This document shows positions 32,359-45,088 of a DNA stretch of 64,000 nt, piece by piece. The position numbers and the translations under genes are program-made. The first letter of the stretch is position 1. Each line of letters starts with the position of its first letter. Source of the stretch: Utricularia gibba (taxonomy: Eukaryota; Streptophyta; Magnoliopsida; Lamiales; Lentibulariaceae); NCBI GenBank assembly GCA_002189035.1, contig NEEC01000004.1, positions 1,550,001 to 1,614,000 on the forward strand, in the 5' to 3' direction. Below the pieces are notes generated by a model. It searched no databases and had not been told where the DNA came from. It saw nothing but the letters and a program-made list of their open reading frames with translations.

Positions 32359-35300
32359 ATGCAGAGGCAGAGTCCGCCTAAGCATAGGCATGATGGGACT
32401 TCGCCTTTGCCGTTGGGAGTGGATTGGAGTCCACCTCCTCGTAATTGGGTATTCTTCTGGCTTATGATTGATTGATTGATTCGTCTGTGGGATTTGTTGT
32501 GGAGTATGCGAAGGGTTATTGGGTGGTTGTTTTTTTCTCAGTTTTGATTCTTCTGATGTGTTTGACTTCGTGATCGGCTCTCTGCTTCATCAGTTAATCA
32601 TGGGAGAATAGGGTATTGACCATTATGTGGTATTGTGTTGTTAGTTCAAGCTCTTCGTATTGAATTAATTTCCCGAACCATGGTGTTGGGTCTATTTATT
32701 TCTGTGAGATCAAGGCGAGAAGGTTTTGAAATATGGAATCTGATTTTGAGCTTAAGATGATGTCTTTGTGGTCAATGCATGTGTCTGGTTTCTGTTTTTG
32801 AATGACTTTTTTGTGTGTTGTATTGTTGGTTTGCTTGATGAACCCTGCAGACAGGCAAGGAAACTAGTTTGCCTCATGATCCACACACAGGATGGTGTTA
32901 CTTTGTGACAATACCGTCTTGGATTTCACTTGCAAAGTCAAGGGATTCTGATCCAGTTGTGGTAAGTTTTTCTATTCGTTTGGCTTGAGTTTACATGTAT
33001 ATGTCACCCTTGATCACTTTCAAATAAAGCCATCCTTGCCCTAGGTGAGTTAATTTTCTCGAAAAAAATTGGAGGTGAATTTTCATATAATGCAGAATAT
33101 GTTATTTCTAGTTTTACAGGATATTCGTGGGAATTCAATCACCAGAAGGAGTTACCACCACAAGAAATCTATTGAGAAGATTTAATGACTTCCTGAAATT
33201 GCACGATGTTGTGAGTTGCAGCCTTTTTCTCACTTGGATGTCCTGGGCTCAAGTTTTTTTCCTTTTGAATGTCCGAATCAGTAGACTAAGTGATGGATTT
33301 TTCTGTTACAGCTTAAGAGATCCTTTCCAAAGAAAAACATTCCATCACCTCCCCGAAGGGACTCCTACGAATGAAAACTAAAAGCATGCTTGAAGAGGTG
33401 TATTTGTTTCCTCCTGAGCATATATTCATAATTTTCATGTGTGTGCTTTCTAGTACCACAAAAGTTGATTCTTTGGTGAACAATGAGGCAATTTGTTGTT
33501 ATATTTGCTTGATTTGCACCTTTCAGCCACCTTAATTAGGATTTTGATGTTAAGCTTACAGAAGGTCTATTTGTTGCAGAGAAGAATTTCTTTGGAGGAA
33601 TGGATGACAAGATTATTATCAGATATCGACTTGTCAAGGAGCATGGCTGCAGCATCCTTTCTTGAGCTTGAAGCCGCAGCAAGGTTATGTGCGTATTGGA
33701 TCTGATTTAATAGTTATTTTCTCGTGCACTTCTGAAGTTCGCTTCAATGTTGCTTTATTCTTTCTTTGTTATTTTTTCTTCCCCCATTCGCAAGTCATAA
33801 TTCTTATTTTGTGCATTTGCTTTCAGCATTTCAAGAGGATGGAAAACCCAGATCTGATTCACATGGTTCTGTGAATACATCAGATTTTTCTTCTTATGGC
33901 CATCCACACTCAAGCATATCTGTGGCTGGAAGTTCAAATCTAGTATCAGAAAATGGGAGTGACACAGCTTATGAGACATCAGATATTGGCTCCCCGAGCC
34001 TTGGAATAGACAACATCTCTGAAGTCGGGACAGAGGATCTATCTTTGTATGAAGACATAAACAGTCCCGTAGATAAGTTTGTCAAGTTTGGGATATCTAA
34101 TATTGATGAGGGTTTATCCATGGGCAGGCCATTCTAGAGAAGATTGAAAGTTTTCCTAAGCATAAAATGGATCATATTATGCACAATGGAAATTATAAAG
34201 CTTCTGAACATGCAGAAGATGATCTTGATGTGCCATCTGAGCGTAATGGGGGCAAGTCAAATCTGCATATTCGAAGGATGTCAAATGAAAGTATTGGAAG
34301 TGACAAGAGTTCACACAGGGGCAATTCATTTCCAAATGGTCTTGGACCGCTTCTTTTTCAAAGTGATACAGATGTAAGGACTAGCAGTGCTGCAGATTCT
34401 GATGATAAGCTCACAGGTGACATGCAAATGGTGCTCCCTATGGATCAGCGTCAAATGGTGAATAGAATACTTGCGACTGTTCAGCGGAGGTTGGTCAATG
34501 CAAAAACAGATATGGAAGATCTGGCATCCAGATTGAGTCAGGAAATTGCTGTGAAGGAATATCTTGCCTCAAAGGTATGGAACTAGTTAAGATTTTCAAA
34601 TTTCATCTACATTTTGTAATTTCTCATGGTGATGTGTTTCCTTTCTGCAATCTAGAAAATGAGGAAAAAAAGATTGAAATTATTGGTTGACAATAGTGCA
34701 AGAGTCAAGGGCTATTTAGGATTATTGATAGTTTAGTCAACAGCAAGATGTGCCATCAAAAACACTGATCGTTTTGATATTCTTGGAGTTGTAGCGTGGT
34801 CCAATTATGTGGTATATCTATGTTCAGTTCAATATTTTCAGTTTATGGTGCTGGTCGTTGTTGTTTTCTCGCTAAGGTTAACATTCAAATGGCAGTTGTA
34901 ACATTATTAGCACCTTTTTAGCTATCATGCATCTATTTAAATGAATCATGGATACCCTTTCTTCCAGGTGAAGGATTTGGAAGTCGAGCTTGATACGATG
35001 AAACAGAAGAGCAAAGAGAACCTCGAACATGCAATTTTTGTTGAAAGAGAAAGGATGACACAAATGCAGTGGAAAATGGAGGAACTCAGGCAGAAGTCGA
35101 TGGAATTGGAACTGAAGTTGAGTTCAAAAGAGGTTGTCTCCTTTTTTTTACATCCAATTTAAGAAATCCCTTTTTTTTAATAAGAAGCTGTTTCAGGAGC
35201 AGATGTTGAGCAGCCAGTCGATGTACATCTCTGGTAATCAGGAGAAAGATGCGTTGATCCAGAAGCTCGATTCTGCCACACAGAACTACGAGAACCTGTT

Positions 35301-36050
35301 GAAACAGCATCAGGAGCTGGAGGGAAAGTTCAAATCTGATATGAGAGTGCTGGTGAAGGAAGTTAAATCTCTGAGAGGCACACAGGCTGACCTGAAGCAG
35401 CAAGTTAGCCAGTTGGCCAAGGAGAAAGTCGAAGCCGAGGTAATTTTACCCATTTTGAAGTCGAGTTTATTTAGAAGTCCCAACTTGAAACATGACTGTG
35501 AAATTATATTACGATCTCATGACTTTGTTTCTTCACAAAGGAACGTTTCCATGAAGAGCAAAAAAAGAATCATGAAACTCAGACTCGCTTTAGGAAGTTC
35601 ATACATAAATGCAAGACTCTGCATGAGCAGCTTCAGGAGTGTGACATCAAGAATCTAGTGAGCGCCCAAGGAGATATTTCATCCGTTTTGGAACCCTCCG
35701 ATCTTGCTCGCACATCAGATGATCAAATTGGCCTTCTTATTGCCGAGGTTTTTCTTGTGTAATACGGGTTATATTTTACTGAATTTCACAAATGATGTGT
35801 TATTATTTGCAACCAGGCTCAGCATTTGATTACGGACAAGGGTGACAGAGATGCAGAGGTGGATGAGCAATCGAGTCATGTAGATGATGAGTTGAGAGAG
35901 ACACTTTATAACATCTTAGTTCAGAATGGTATGCTGAGAAAGCAGGTGAATTCTCTGATGGTACATTCTCTAGAAGTGAACCAGCTACAGCCACTTGAGA
36001 AAGGAGATATTGAACCCCATCCTGATGTAGATGTAAACCATGTGGTTTGA
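32359..36050 (+). CDS. EREX: PX-domain RAB5 effector EREX-like, with two apparent 1-bp deletions
   Basis: Ten exons: 32359-32448, 32851-32961, 33112-33210, 33312-33397, 33580-33688, 33827-34574, 34968-35132, 35197-35439, 35541-35747, 35817-36050. The start [30 protein letters not shown] is the EREX N-terminus. The PX domain (about residues 35-130) includes [32 protein letters not shown] and [16 protein letters not shown], the phosphoinositide-contact region. A Ser/Asp-rich middle ([28 protein letters not shown]) leads into a long coiled coil. EREX binds canonical RAB5 GTPases and PtdIns3P on endosomes and promotes storage-protein transport. Two frame breaks disturb it: C4 at 33351-33354 (family frame needs five) and GGG at 34122-34124 (needs four). 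With both the total is 2094 nt, 697 residues; every other junction is in phase. A donor TTAT|GTGCGT ends exon 5. Confidence 0.9.
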
Positions 36051-36560
36051 TGAATATTAAGGAGAACCTTCGGTGCAAACGATAGAATACAATGGATGTG
36101 TATGTAGAATTCAAAAATCAGATTTTGTACGAACTGCCAACAGCCAGAAAACAGAAGCTTCCATGAGGATAATGAGGCAAGTTGCAGGGGGGTTAAGTTA
36201 TAGCCCCTTATCTGAGTAGCTGTCACGAAGAGTGGGGCTGAGCAATGAGCATAGGACCACCTGACACCTCAACTACTTGTTGCTCGTTTTAATTGTTTTA
36301 CTTTCTGAAAATTGAAACAGAGATATAAAGTTGTATATTTTTTGGAATGCATCAGCATCACAAGATCCAGTACACTAACTGCAACCTGATGCCGATATGT
36401 CATAACCTCTGTTACATTCATGAAGATGATGAAAGTCAAGCTGCGCAAAATAACCATTTTACAAAGAGATGACAAACTCATCACAATGCGTATGCATCTC
36501 AGAGCTCATTTTCTACACAAACAGTGACTACATTTGAAACCTTAGAATGCAGCTGAAGAT
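36051..36560. other. Convergent 3' spacer between EREX and the ANTH protein
   Basis: 3' UTRs of both genes, tail to tail. No coding exon is supported. Confidence 0.45.
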
Positions 36561-38455
36561 TCAATAAAGAGTAGTATAGTGAGGACCAGCCGTGGTGGGT
36601 AATCCCATTCCGTTCACAGGCAGCATTCCATAGGCTGGCATCATGGGCTGTATGCCCGAAGCATAATACCCGCCACTGTTGCCGATTTTCGCCAGACTAG
36701 GTTGGCCTTGCATTCCATCTTGTCTGTACTGATGCCACACCATTTGCTCCAGAACTAGCAACTGTTGCTTCTTCTCCATATCTGCCATCTGAACATAAGA
36801 TGGTGGTGGAATGTTCAAAGATGCGGCAAATGGATCTTGTCCAACGGCTTGAACTGTTGATCCATCGGGGGCGGGAGGGCAAGAACTGGGGTTCTGTTTG
36901 CTCCAGGACAAGGTAAGGCTACACTGCTAGCACTGCCACCACTCAACTGCATAGTGCTAACATGTTGACGGATGGTCCCCTGGTCATACATGCCATTTAG
37001 CAACAGCGGGTCCAGCCCACCTCCCATTGTAACCTTTTGTTTGGATAGATTACTTGCAGAATTAACAAGAGCCAGCTCCCAATCAGCTTTCCCGCCCTCA
37101 GCAACAAGATTTTGCCAGGCTGAAGTGACCTCCGGCTCACCATTAGATTTGAAAGCTTGCCACGAGCCGTGGTTATTATCCAGAGGTCCAGCAAACAATG
37201 CAAGAGCCAATTTGTTATCTTGATCATCAGCACCATCCTCTTTCAAGTCCAATAAATCTCCAGTTTCCTGAATGGCTGGCTTGGGAGGATCAGGCGAAGG
37301 CTCCTTTGGTGGTGTGGCATGCACTTCAGGGGCTGGCAAAGCCTTGATATCTTCTGCATTGAATGTTTCCTCCTCTCGAGGAGCTGATTGAGTCTCCAAC
37401 TTCTCCGCTGGGCTCTTAGCAGCCTGAGCTTTATCCCTCACAAACTCTTCCAAAGTATCCAACAACTGGCAAGTGACCTTCTGCACTTCTGGATACTCTG
37501 AGGATCTGGCGATACCAAACTGCTTGCACCAATTATAGATACCCACCAACTCATCAATCTGTTTTGCAGAAATATAATACGCATCAAGTGTCTTCACACA
37601 ATCCGGATACTCCATATCAAAGAACTTATCCAGAAGAGCTGCCAAAATTTCACATACACTGGCATACAACTGGAAACTCTCCTTCAAAATAAGGTAGAAT
37701 GCCACCAGAACCATTCTTTCATTCTTTGCCAAACCTGTAGGCCGACAAGATAAAAATCGATCCATCAGTCTCTGCAAATGTGCCATCTTTTCCAGTATCC
37801 TTTTTGGTTTCATATTCCCAATTGGAGTATCAGCATTATTTTCTTGGACAATATCTCCATGGGATCTTGATTTTCGAATTCCATGACTAGGATGGTCACT
37901 GTATTCATAACAATACCCCCTGTAGGATTCTGGAGGTGATCTATAGTTAGATCTATCATTGTCACTTCCATTTCCCGTCTGCTTTCGGTCGTGAATCATC
38001 ATCTCAAGCCTCTCATCCAAGTACAACGCATACATCCTCACAAATGAAGAATGATCCCACGAATTGGGATGCGCTTCATCCCTAAAATCAGAGAGATTCA
38101 GAAGCCTAGTTCCCCTCCTTGTAGCATGGAGAATTTCGTCATTGAAAACAGCATCACCCTCATTCAGCAACCGATGAACCAGGATCAGGCACTTGAGTGC
38201 CACTATCCAATCCCGAGTTTTCCCCAGTCTCTTGGACACCGTCGCGACACAAGCGCTCACATACCCACGGGACTGAAATGTCAAATGAAGTATTTCCTTG
38301 ATGTGCTTCTCAGATGCCGGATCATCATCATGGCTTGTAGCTTTAACTACAGCGATTTCAAGCTCCGGCGCTAAGTTCCCCACCACTTTCGCGATCCCAA
38401 TGCTGGTCTGATCCTTCACAACCCCAATAGCCTTACGTATTGTGCTTAGCGCCAT
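36561..38455 (-). CDS. ANTH-domain clathrin assembly protein (AP180/CALM family, At4g32285 type), one apparent 1-bp deletion
   Basis: A single coding exon starting MALSTIRKAIGVVKDQTSIGIAKV. The ANTH domain follows (about residues 24-170: LEIAVVKATSHDDDPASEKHIKEILHLT, ACVATVSKRLGKTRDWIVALKCLILVHRLLNEG), which binds PtdIns(4,5)P2. The CALM core continues to about residue 350 (KNERMVLVAFYLILKESFQLY...). The C-terminal tail carries a clathrin-box-like LLDLK and a DPF motif (QDPFAASLNIPPPSYVQM), typical coat-adaptor signals. The plant family recruits clathrin for endocytosis. In the tail the frame shifts: VLALP must continue as APDGSTVQ, but one base is missing at GGG 36873-36875 (plus strand), ending the uncorrected frame 20 codons later. 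With one base the CDS is 1896 nt, 631 residues. A 5' UTR intron is likely just upstream of 38488. Confidence 0.92.
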
Positions 38456-39271
38456 AACGCACACCTTGATGTCTCTATCGACACCTACATTACAACCTCA
38501 GATACTCATTATCACACAAAACACACACAAACCAGCTACATGCATATCAATCACTACCCAACTCACTTGACGCATACGTATGAACAAAACCGCAGGCTTC
38601 AACTAGAGATCACAGGAATCTCAAAACTCCGGAAACCAAACCAGTAAAACTTTCTTTTTTTCGAAGGAAGTAAAATGTAAAGAACTTGAAATTGGTTCTT
38701 ACACCAGAAAATGAAAAAGGAGAGACATGTAACCAAACCTCAAAAACGTGGAAGCAAATGCCGGTGTGGCGCTGTGTCCGCCGGAGAATCCTGTTCAGAG
38801 TTGCGGCGAGAATGAGCAACAGCAACGACGAAGAACTCCAAATGCACGCAAAAATGTAGCTCAATTTAAAAGCTGGGATCCAGAGAAACGACAGCCGTCG
38901 GATCAAGCCACTGCCAGCCGGTCATCTGACCTTTAGTGCAGGAGAGTTTTCTGCCAAGTGGTAGCATACAAATTGGGCCGACGCCTCTCTCAATTCGGGC
39001 CTACAATGCAGGCCCATTTGAGGGCTGCGGCCCGCGACATTAACCCAAGTTTCACCACTGTTAAAAGGTAAAAGTGAAAGTGCATTTACTGGAGTCCATT
39101 AATTTATTAATTAACTCCTGCGCCATGTCCAGTCAACGAGACCCATCTCTTCCTTGAATTACTGTGCAGTTCAGTGCACAGGTATTTTTCTACACGGTGA
39201 AGTGAAGCAGCTCAACTCACGCAATCGCTTCAGTTTCTTTCGATGCTTTCTTCCTGAAGTTTTCTTTGAAG
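38456..39271. promoter_or_regulatory. Divergent promoter region between the ANTH gene and the KIX gene
   Basis: This holds the 5' UTR and probable leader intron of the ANTH gene (left) and the KIX 5' UTR (right). TGGGCC (38974-38979) and its inverse GGCCCA (39011-39016) sit near the middle, with CGGGCC between them, a site II cluster suitable for bidirectional initiation. No other gene is seen. Confidence 0.5.
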
Positions 39272-40514
39272 ATGCCGAGGCCAGGGCCGAGACCGTACGA
39301 GTGCTTTCGAAGAGCTTGGCATAGCGACAGACATCAGCCACTCAGGGGTTCTTTGATTCAAGAAATTTTCAGGTGCCTCCTTTTCTGGTTTTTTGATTCT
39401 CTAACAAGGTCATTTGTTTGCTGTTTGATTCAGTGTTTTCGGTGCTTTAGGATGGTCAACGAGGTCCATTCTAGCTCTACGAGGAAGAACAAGGAGTGGC
39501 AGGAGAAATTCCCAATTGTTGTTCTTAGAGCTGAGGAGATTTTGTATTCCAAAGCTAATTCTGAGGTGGGTATTGTTTGCTTTTATATAAGATCTCTGTG
39601 GTATGAACATGAATTTCTTGAACTTTAACGTTTTGTGGTTTAGGCTGAGTATTCAGACCTTACAACTCTTTGGAATAGAGTGAATGATGCCATTGACACC
39701 ATAATTCGTAGAGATGAGACAACTGAAAATGGACAACTCTTGAGACCATGTATTGAAGGTATTGTAGAACTCCATTTGTTGATGTTGCCCAACTCTTGAG
39801 ACCTTGTATTGAAGCATTGCTCTAAAGTAAATTGCTGGTATTGCCCCTTGCTGAATGAATGCGTCTTCTTAATTTTTAGCTGCACTGCATTTGGGCTGCA
39901 CACCAAGAAGATCATCTAGAAGTCAACGCAATGATTCTCCGAGAAATTACCTTAGCCATGGCCAACCGCAGCCTTCTTCTGTTCCAGAAACACACAATCA
40001 TACAGCCAGTAGTCCTCTGATGCCACGTTGTCCGCAGTTTCCATTACTGAGTACCATGAATTCGAGCTTAATGACTCAGAGCTCAGCTTCTAACTGCATC
40101 AAGAAGCTTCCCATTTCAGTGGAGAGTTTTTGTCCTAGAGATAAACGCATTCCCACTTCAGGGAAATGCTCAATGGATGCATCAAATACATGGTCTGTAT
40201 ACCCGTTGTATTGTAACGTCCAAGCACCACCTAGTGAGCCACCATTGCCTATGCTCAATCCTTCAGCTACAAACACTCACCCTATAGGGGGTCATAACCT
40301 TTTTCTTCAGCGCAATTTTGCCCCCTTTGATCGAGATCCTTCAGGGTTTGGTTTACCTGCAAATCGTGAGCATAGTTTCATGGACAAGAAGCATGGTGTT
40401 GAGTGTGATTTAACACTTCGGCTGGGTTCGATTGTGGTTCCAGGTGAGTGTAAGGAGAACCAACAGATGGAAATGGGAAAAGCAGGCTCATTCAATAACT
40501 ATGTCAACAAATGA
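39272..40514 (+). CDS. KIX-domain adaptor protein, KIX8/KIX9-like, with EAR-type motif
   Basis: Four exons, 39272-39372, 39451-39565, 39644-39758 and 39880-40514, give 966 nt and 321 residues. The N-terminus MPRPGPRPYECFRRAWHSDRHQPLRGSLIQEIFRMVNEVHSSSTRKNKEWQEKFPIVVLRAEEILYSKANSEAEYSDLTTLWNRVNDAIDTIIRRDETTE is the conserved KIX domain of plant KIX8/9. These link PEAPOD repressors to TOPLESS to restrict leaf growth. Near the C-terminus CDLTLRLGS supplies an LxLxL EAR motif for TOPLESS binding. The C-terminus after the motif is short compared with the KIX8 proteins I recall. A second frame (about 40432-40635) looks somewhat protein-like, so a missed intron or frameshift at the 3' end is possible. 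The neighbouring ANTH gene is, as I recall, also its neighbour in Arabidopsis (At4g32285/At4g32295). Confidence 0.8.
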
Positions 40515-41162
40515 GCTGAAGGTTCTGATTTTCCATGATGGAGAGAGGCTTGATTTAGAAGAAATGAGAAATCATGGGGTAGAATATGTACAGCTAATGA
40601 GTGCATTTGGATGTGAGTTTGTGGATCTGAGATGAAGAGGATTAGCAACTGCTTTCAGTGCTACAAGCTGACCTTAATAAATGTCTCTCCTGTGATAGAT
40701 TTTGATCAGATTCATGTCCTTGTATGAGGAATGTCGAACTTGTGCTCTTCACTGGGCAAATCTATGCGGATGCAGTGTTTTATATATTTGAATCTGCTTA
40801 TGGTTCAATTGTCTCTTGGGGCCTGCTATTTCTTTTCATATCTGATAGCCTATTATGATTCCAAGCTTCACTTAATAAGTTTTCGACGTACACCACACAT
40901 GCATGAGATTTTTCCTGTCATGATTCGTGTTAATTTGGCATTGTGTGCATAGGTTGGAGGAAAAAAGAAATGCAGAAGACAAGAAACGAACATAAAAATC
41001 TTGGTTGAAGCAACACAAAGATTACCAATATGAATTCCATGAACATAGTCATTGTTCTCAAACGGAAATTCGATAACAATCAGGATATGCTTTCAAGTCT
41101 CGCGAAAGATGAATGAAAATTGAACATACCGAACTGTTTAAAACCCTCACATGTTGAATCTC
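40515..41162. other. Convergent spacer between the KIX gene and eS4
   Basis: 3' UTRs of both genes. An open frame at 40432-40635 overlaps the start and is discussed with the KIX gene. Nothing else is supported. Confidence 0.4.
40676..40681 (+). terminator. Candidate polyadenylation signal of the KIX gene
   Basis: AATAAA about 160 bp downstream of the KIX stop codon. Confidence 0.4.
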
Positions 41163-42904
<1,742 letters not shown>

Positions 42905-42999
42905 CTTGCGCGCCGCCCCGCTCCTCTCAGACAGCCGCGAAGAGAGACCAAAAACCTAATTTGTGACTAATTTGCCTTTGGGCTCTCAGAGCCTCTTAT

Positions 43000-43005
43000 T
43001 GGGCC
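43000..43005. promoter_or_regulatory. Site II element upstream of eS4
   Basis: TGGGCC about 95 bp upstream of the eS4 start codon. Site II elements are typical of plant ribosomal-protein promoters. Called on motif and position. Confidence 0.45.
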
Positions 43006-43563
43006 TCACAACTGACTGATCCAATCCTAGGCCTTTTTTTTTCTAAGGAATAATATATATATATTACATTATTTATATTTATATATTGCATGAAGAAATG
43101 TTCATTAGTGAGTTAATTACAAGCCTAAAATCAATGCTTTAAATTACCAAGTAAATCGTTAATATCTTTATGAATGATTCGTAATTTGGACGATTCAATC
43201 GTATTTCAAATCATGAATGAATTGCTAATTTTTTATGTTTTACTTACCAAGAAATAAAATGGTTAATTTAAAAACTAGATCGCAAATCAATCCAATTATA
43301 TTTTAATTATAATTAGATCGTGATTCATTTTTTCTATTTGAAATATTGTCTAATAGTGAACCATTAAATATTGGCTCCATGAACAACACGCCACAAATTA
43401 AAAGTAATTTAATTATTGGTTAATTATTATTTTATTCATGATGAGGGTTTCTTCTAGTTTTAGCTTTTTAGGTTTCACCTAGTGTCCGCTTTCGGATCCG
43501 TTTCGCCGTGAAACAGTGGCGGAAACTTCCTGAGGCTGAAGCAAGCTTTCACTCATAATCGCG
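43006..43563. other. Divergent spacer between eS4 and the membrane protein gene
   Basis: AT-rich, with a short (TA)n near 43050. It includes distal promoters of both genes. No coding exon or repeat element is recognised. Confidence 0.45.
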
Positions 43564-44594
43564 ATGGCAAACGCTGGGGGGACAGTCGAAGCCAAAGGAA
43601 AGTGGAGAAATCTGTCCAAATACGCTTCTCGCATCTATTTCCTCCTCATCATTCTTCAGGTGCCCCTTTTCAGGTCATCATTTTAATTGCCCTGTCACTT
43701 CGATGTAGATGTGAATCCTTTGTCGTCTCTGCTCTGATCCAATTACAAGTCAACCCGGATCGCAAAATCTGTTCTCTGCTTTGGTTCCCCGAGATCGATT
43801 CAGTGAATTTCTGGAACTTCTTTTTGATTGATTTTCGCAGGGTTCAGTGCTTATCGGGGATATGCAAAACTCCGATTCATGTCACTTCTTCCCAATTGAT
43901 CGCTAGTGGTGTATTCCCTCTCCCAGTTGTGAAAGCCCTTCTGTATCCAGGAGCTATTATCAACGCTCTTATAACAAATATGAGTGTGCCCACTTGGGAT
44001 CATCTGCAGAGTGCATATAACTTGACTCACATAAAGGATGCTTCTGCTCCGGTTGATGTCCAGCGATTAGAGGTAAAGCCTTTGTTTTCCTAGAGCATAA
44101 ATTCATCAACCTTTATTGGAACTTACTAGAGATAACATAAACTGCCAACCTAGGCTTCCTTCCGTATCAAGATACACTCCTTGGTTCATTGGCTTGAAAC
44201 AGGCATTTGAGCTACCCAAATTGAAAAAACCTTCAGTGATATATCTGTTCGAGTCTTGTTCTAAACTGAAGCAGTGTTTGTCGTGCAGGTTCTAGCTGGA
44301 AGTTACTTCTGTGTGGCTGGTTCCCTGATTGGGATCATAAAGCCAGGTAGGATGAGCATGTTTGGAACACTTTTGGTTATATGGGGTCTGGTGAAGGAAG
44401 GGATTCTCGGGAAGCCTGTCAACACAGATCCCACGAAAGGTGTGTTTGTTTACCCGACAATGCTGGTTGCGTTGATCTGTGCATTTGCTTCAGTGAAATA
44501 TGATCTCAAGAAGGTTTCCAGAGGCAGTCAGGCAGCAGCTCCACGATCTGTTCCCACTCTTCTAAAGCCCTCGTCTAAGTCGAAGCTTAAGTAA
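43564..44594 (+). CDS. Plant-specific integral membrane protein, unknown function
   Basis: Three exons, 43564-43673, 43841-44072 and 44289-44594, give 648 nt and 215 residues. The donor after LLIILQVPLFR (TTCAG|GTCATC) is chosen over the earlier CAG|GTGCCC because only it keeps the frame into VQCLSGICKTPIHVTSSQLIASGVFPLPVVKALLYPGAIINALI. At least four hydrophobic segments are visible: YFLLIILQVPLF, VVKALLYPGAIINALI, LAGSYFCVAGSLIGIIKPG and YPTMLVALICAFASVKYD. The C-terminus is basic and Ser-rich (SRGSQAAAPRSVPTLLKPSSKSKLK). I recognise the sequence type as conserved in plants (RMSMFGTLLVIWGLVKEGILGKPVNTDPTK) but know no assigned function. Confidence 0.8.
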
Positions 44595-45088
44595 TCCAAG
44601 CGTGACCACATGGATGATATACTCGTCTTCTTTGTTTGCTTCATCTCAAGGACTTCCTTTCAACTCCATGGATTCGGGATCCAGGCCCGAAACTACTAAA
44701 CTAGAGTAGCATGAAGAGCGATCTTATGAACTAATAATGCATTCATAGAAGTAAGTTGTGTTTACAGTATGAATATGCATCTTACAGAAAAATCATACAA
44801 TGGATATGTGGGTAAGTGATGACATGGATGTCATTGGCCCGTTTTGTGCAATGGATTTGATCTTTTTTTAATGATTTCCTGTAATACTAAATCCATCAAC
44901 TTCCCTATCCTCATTTTTGTTTGTGTGAGAAAATTCAGCCCCGAGTCAAACGGCTAATCCCCCATGTTTGTCTCCGCCATGGCCGATGCAAAATGCTGTC
45001 TTTTTTTGCGCCACAATCATCTACCAGGCTCTGATCACAAACAGCACCCACCAACATTTCCCTTGAAACGAATGAACTCCAAATCAGG
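44595..45088. other. Spacer between the membrane protein gene and the endoglucanase
   Basis: 3' UTR of the upstream gene and promoter/5' UTR of the endoglucanase. No coding exon and no striking repeat. Confidence 0.4.

Noticed and set aside
13909-38455. Calling SAC, EREX, FBN2 and the ANTH gene pseudogenes
   Set aside because: Each has only one or two one-base losses, mostly in G/C runs, with all other exons, splice sites and catalytic motifs intact; sequence error is the simpler explanation.
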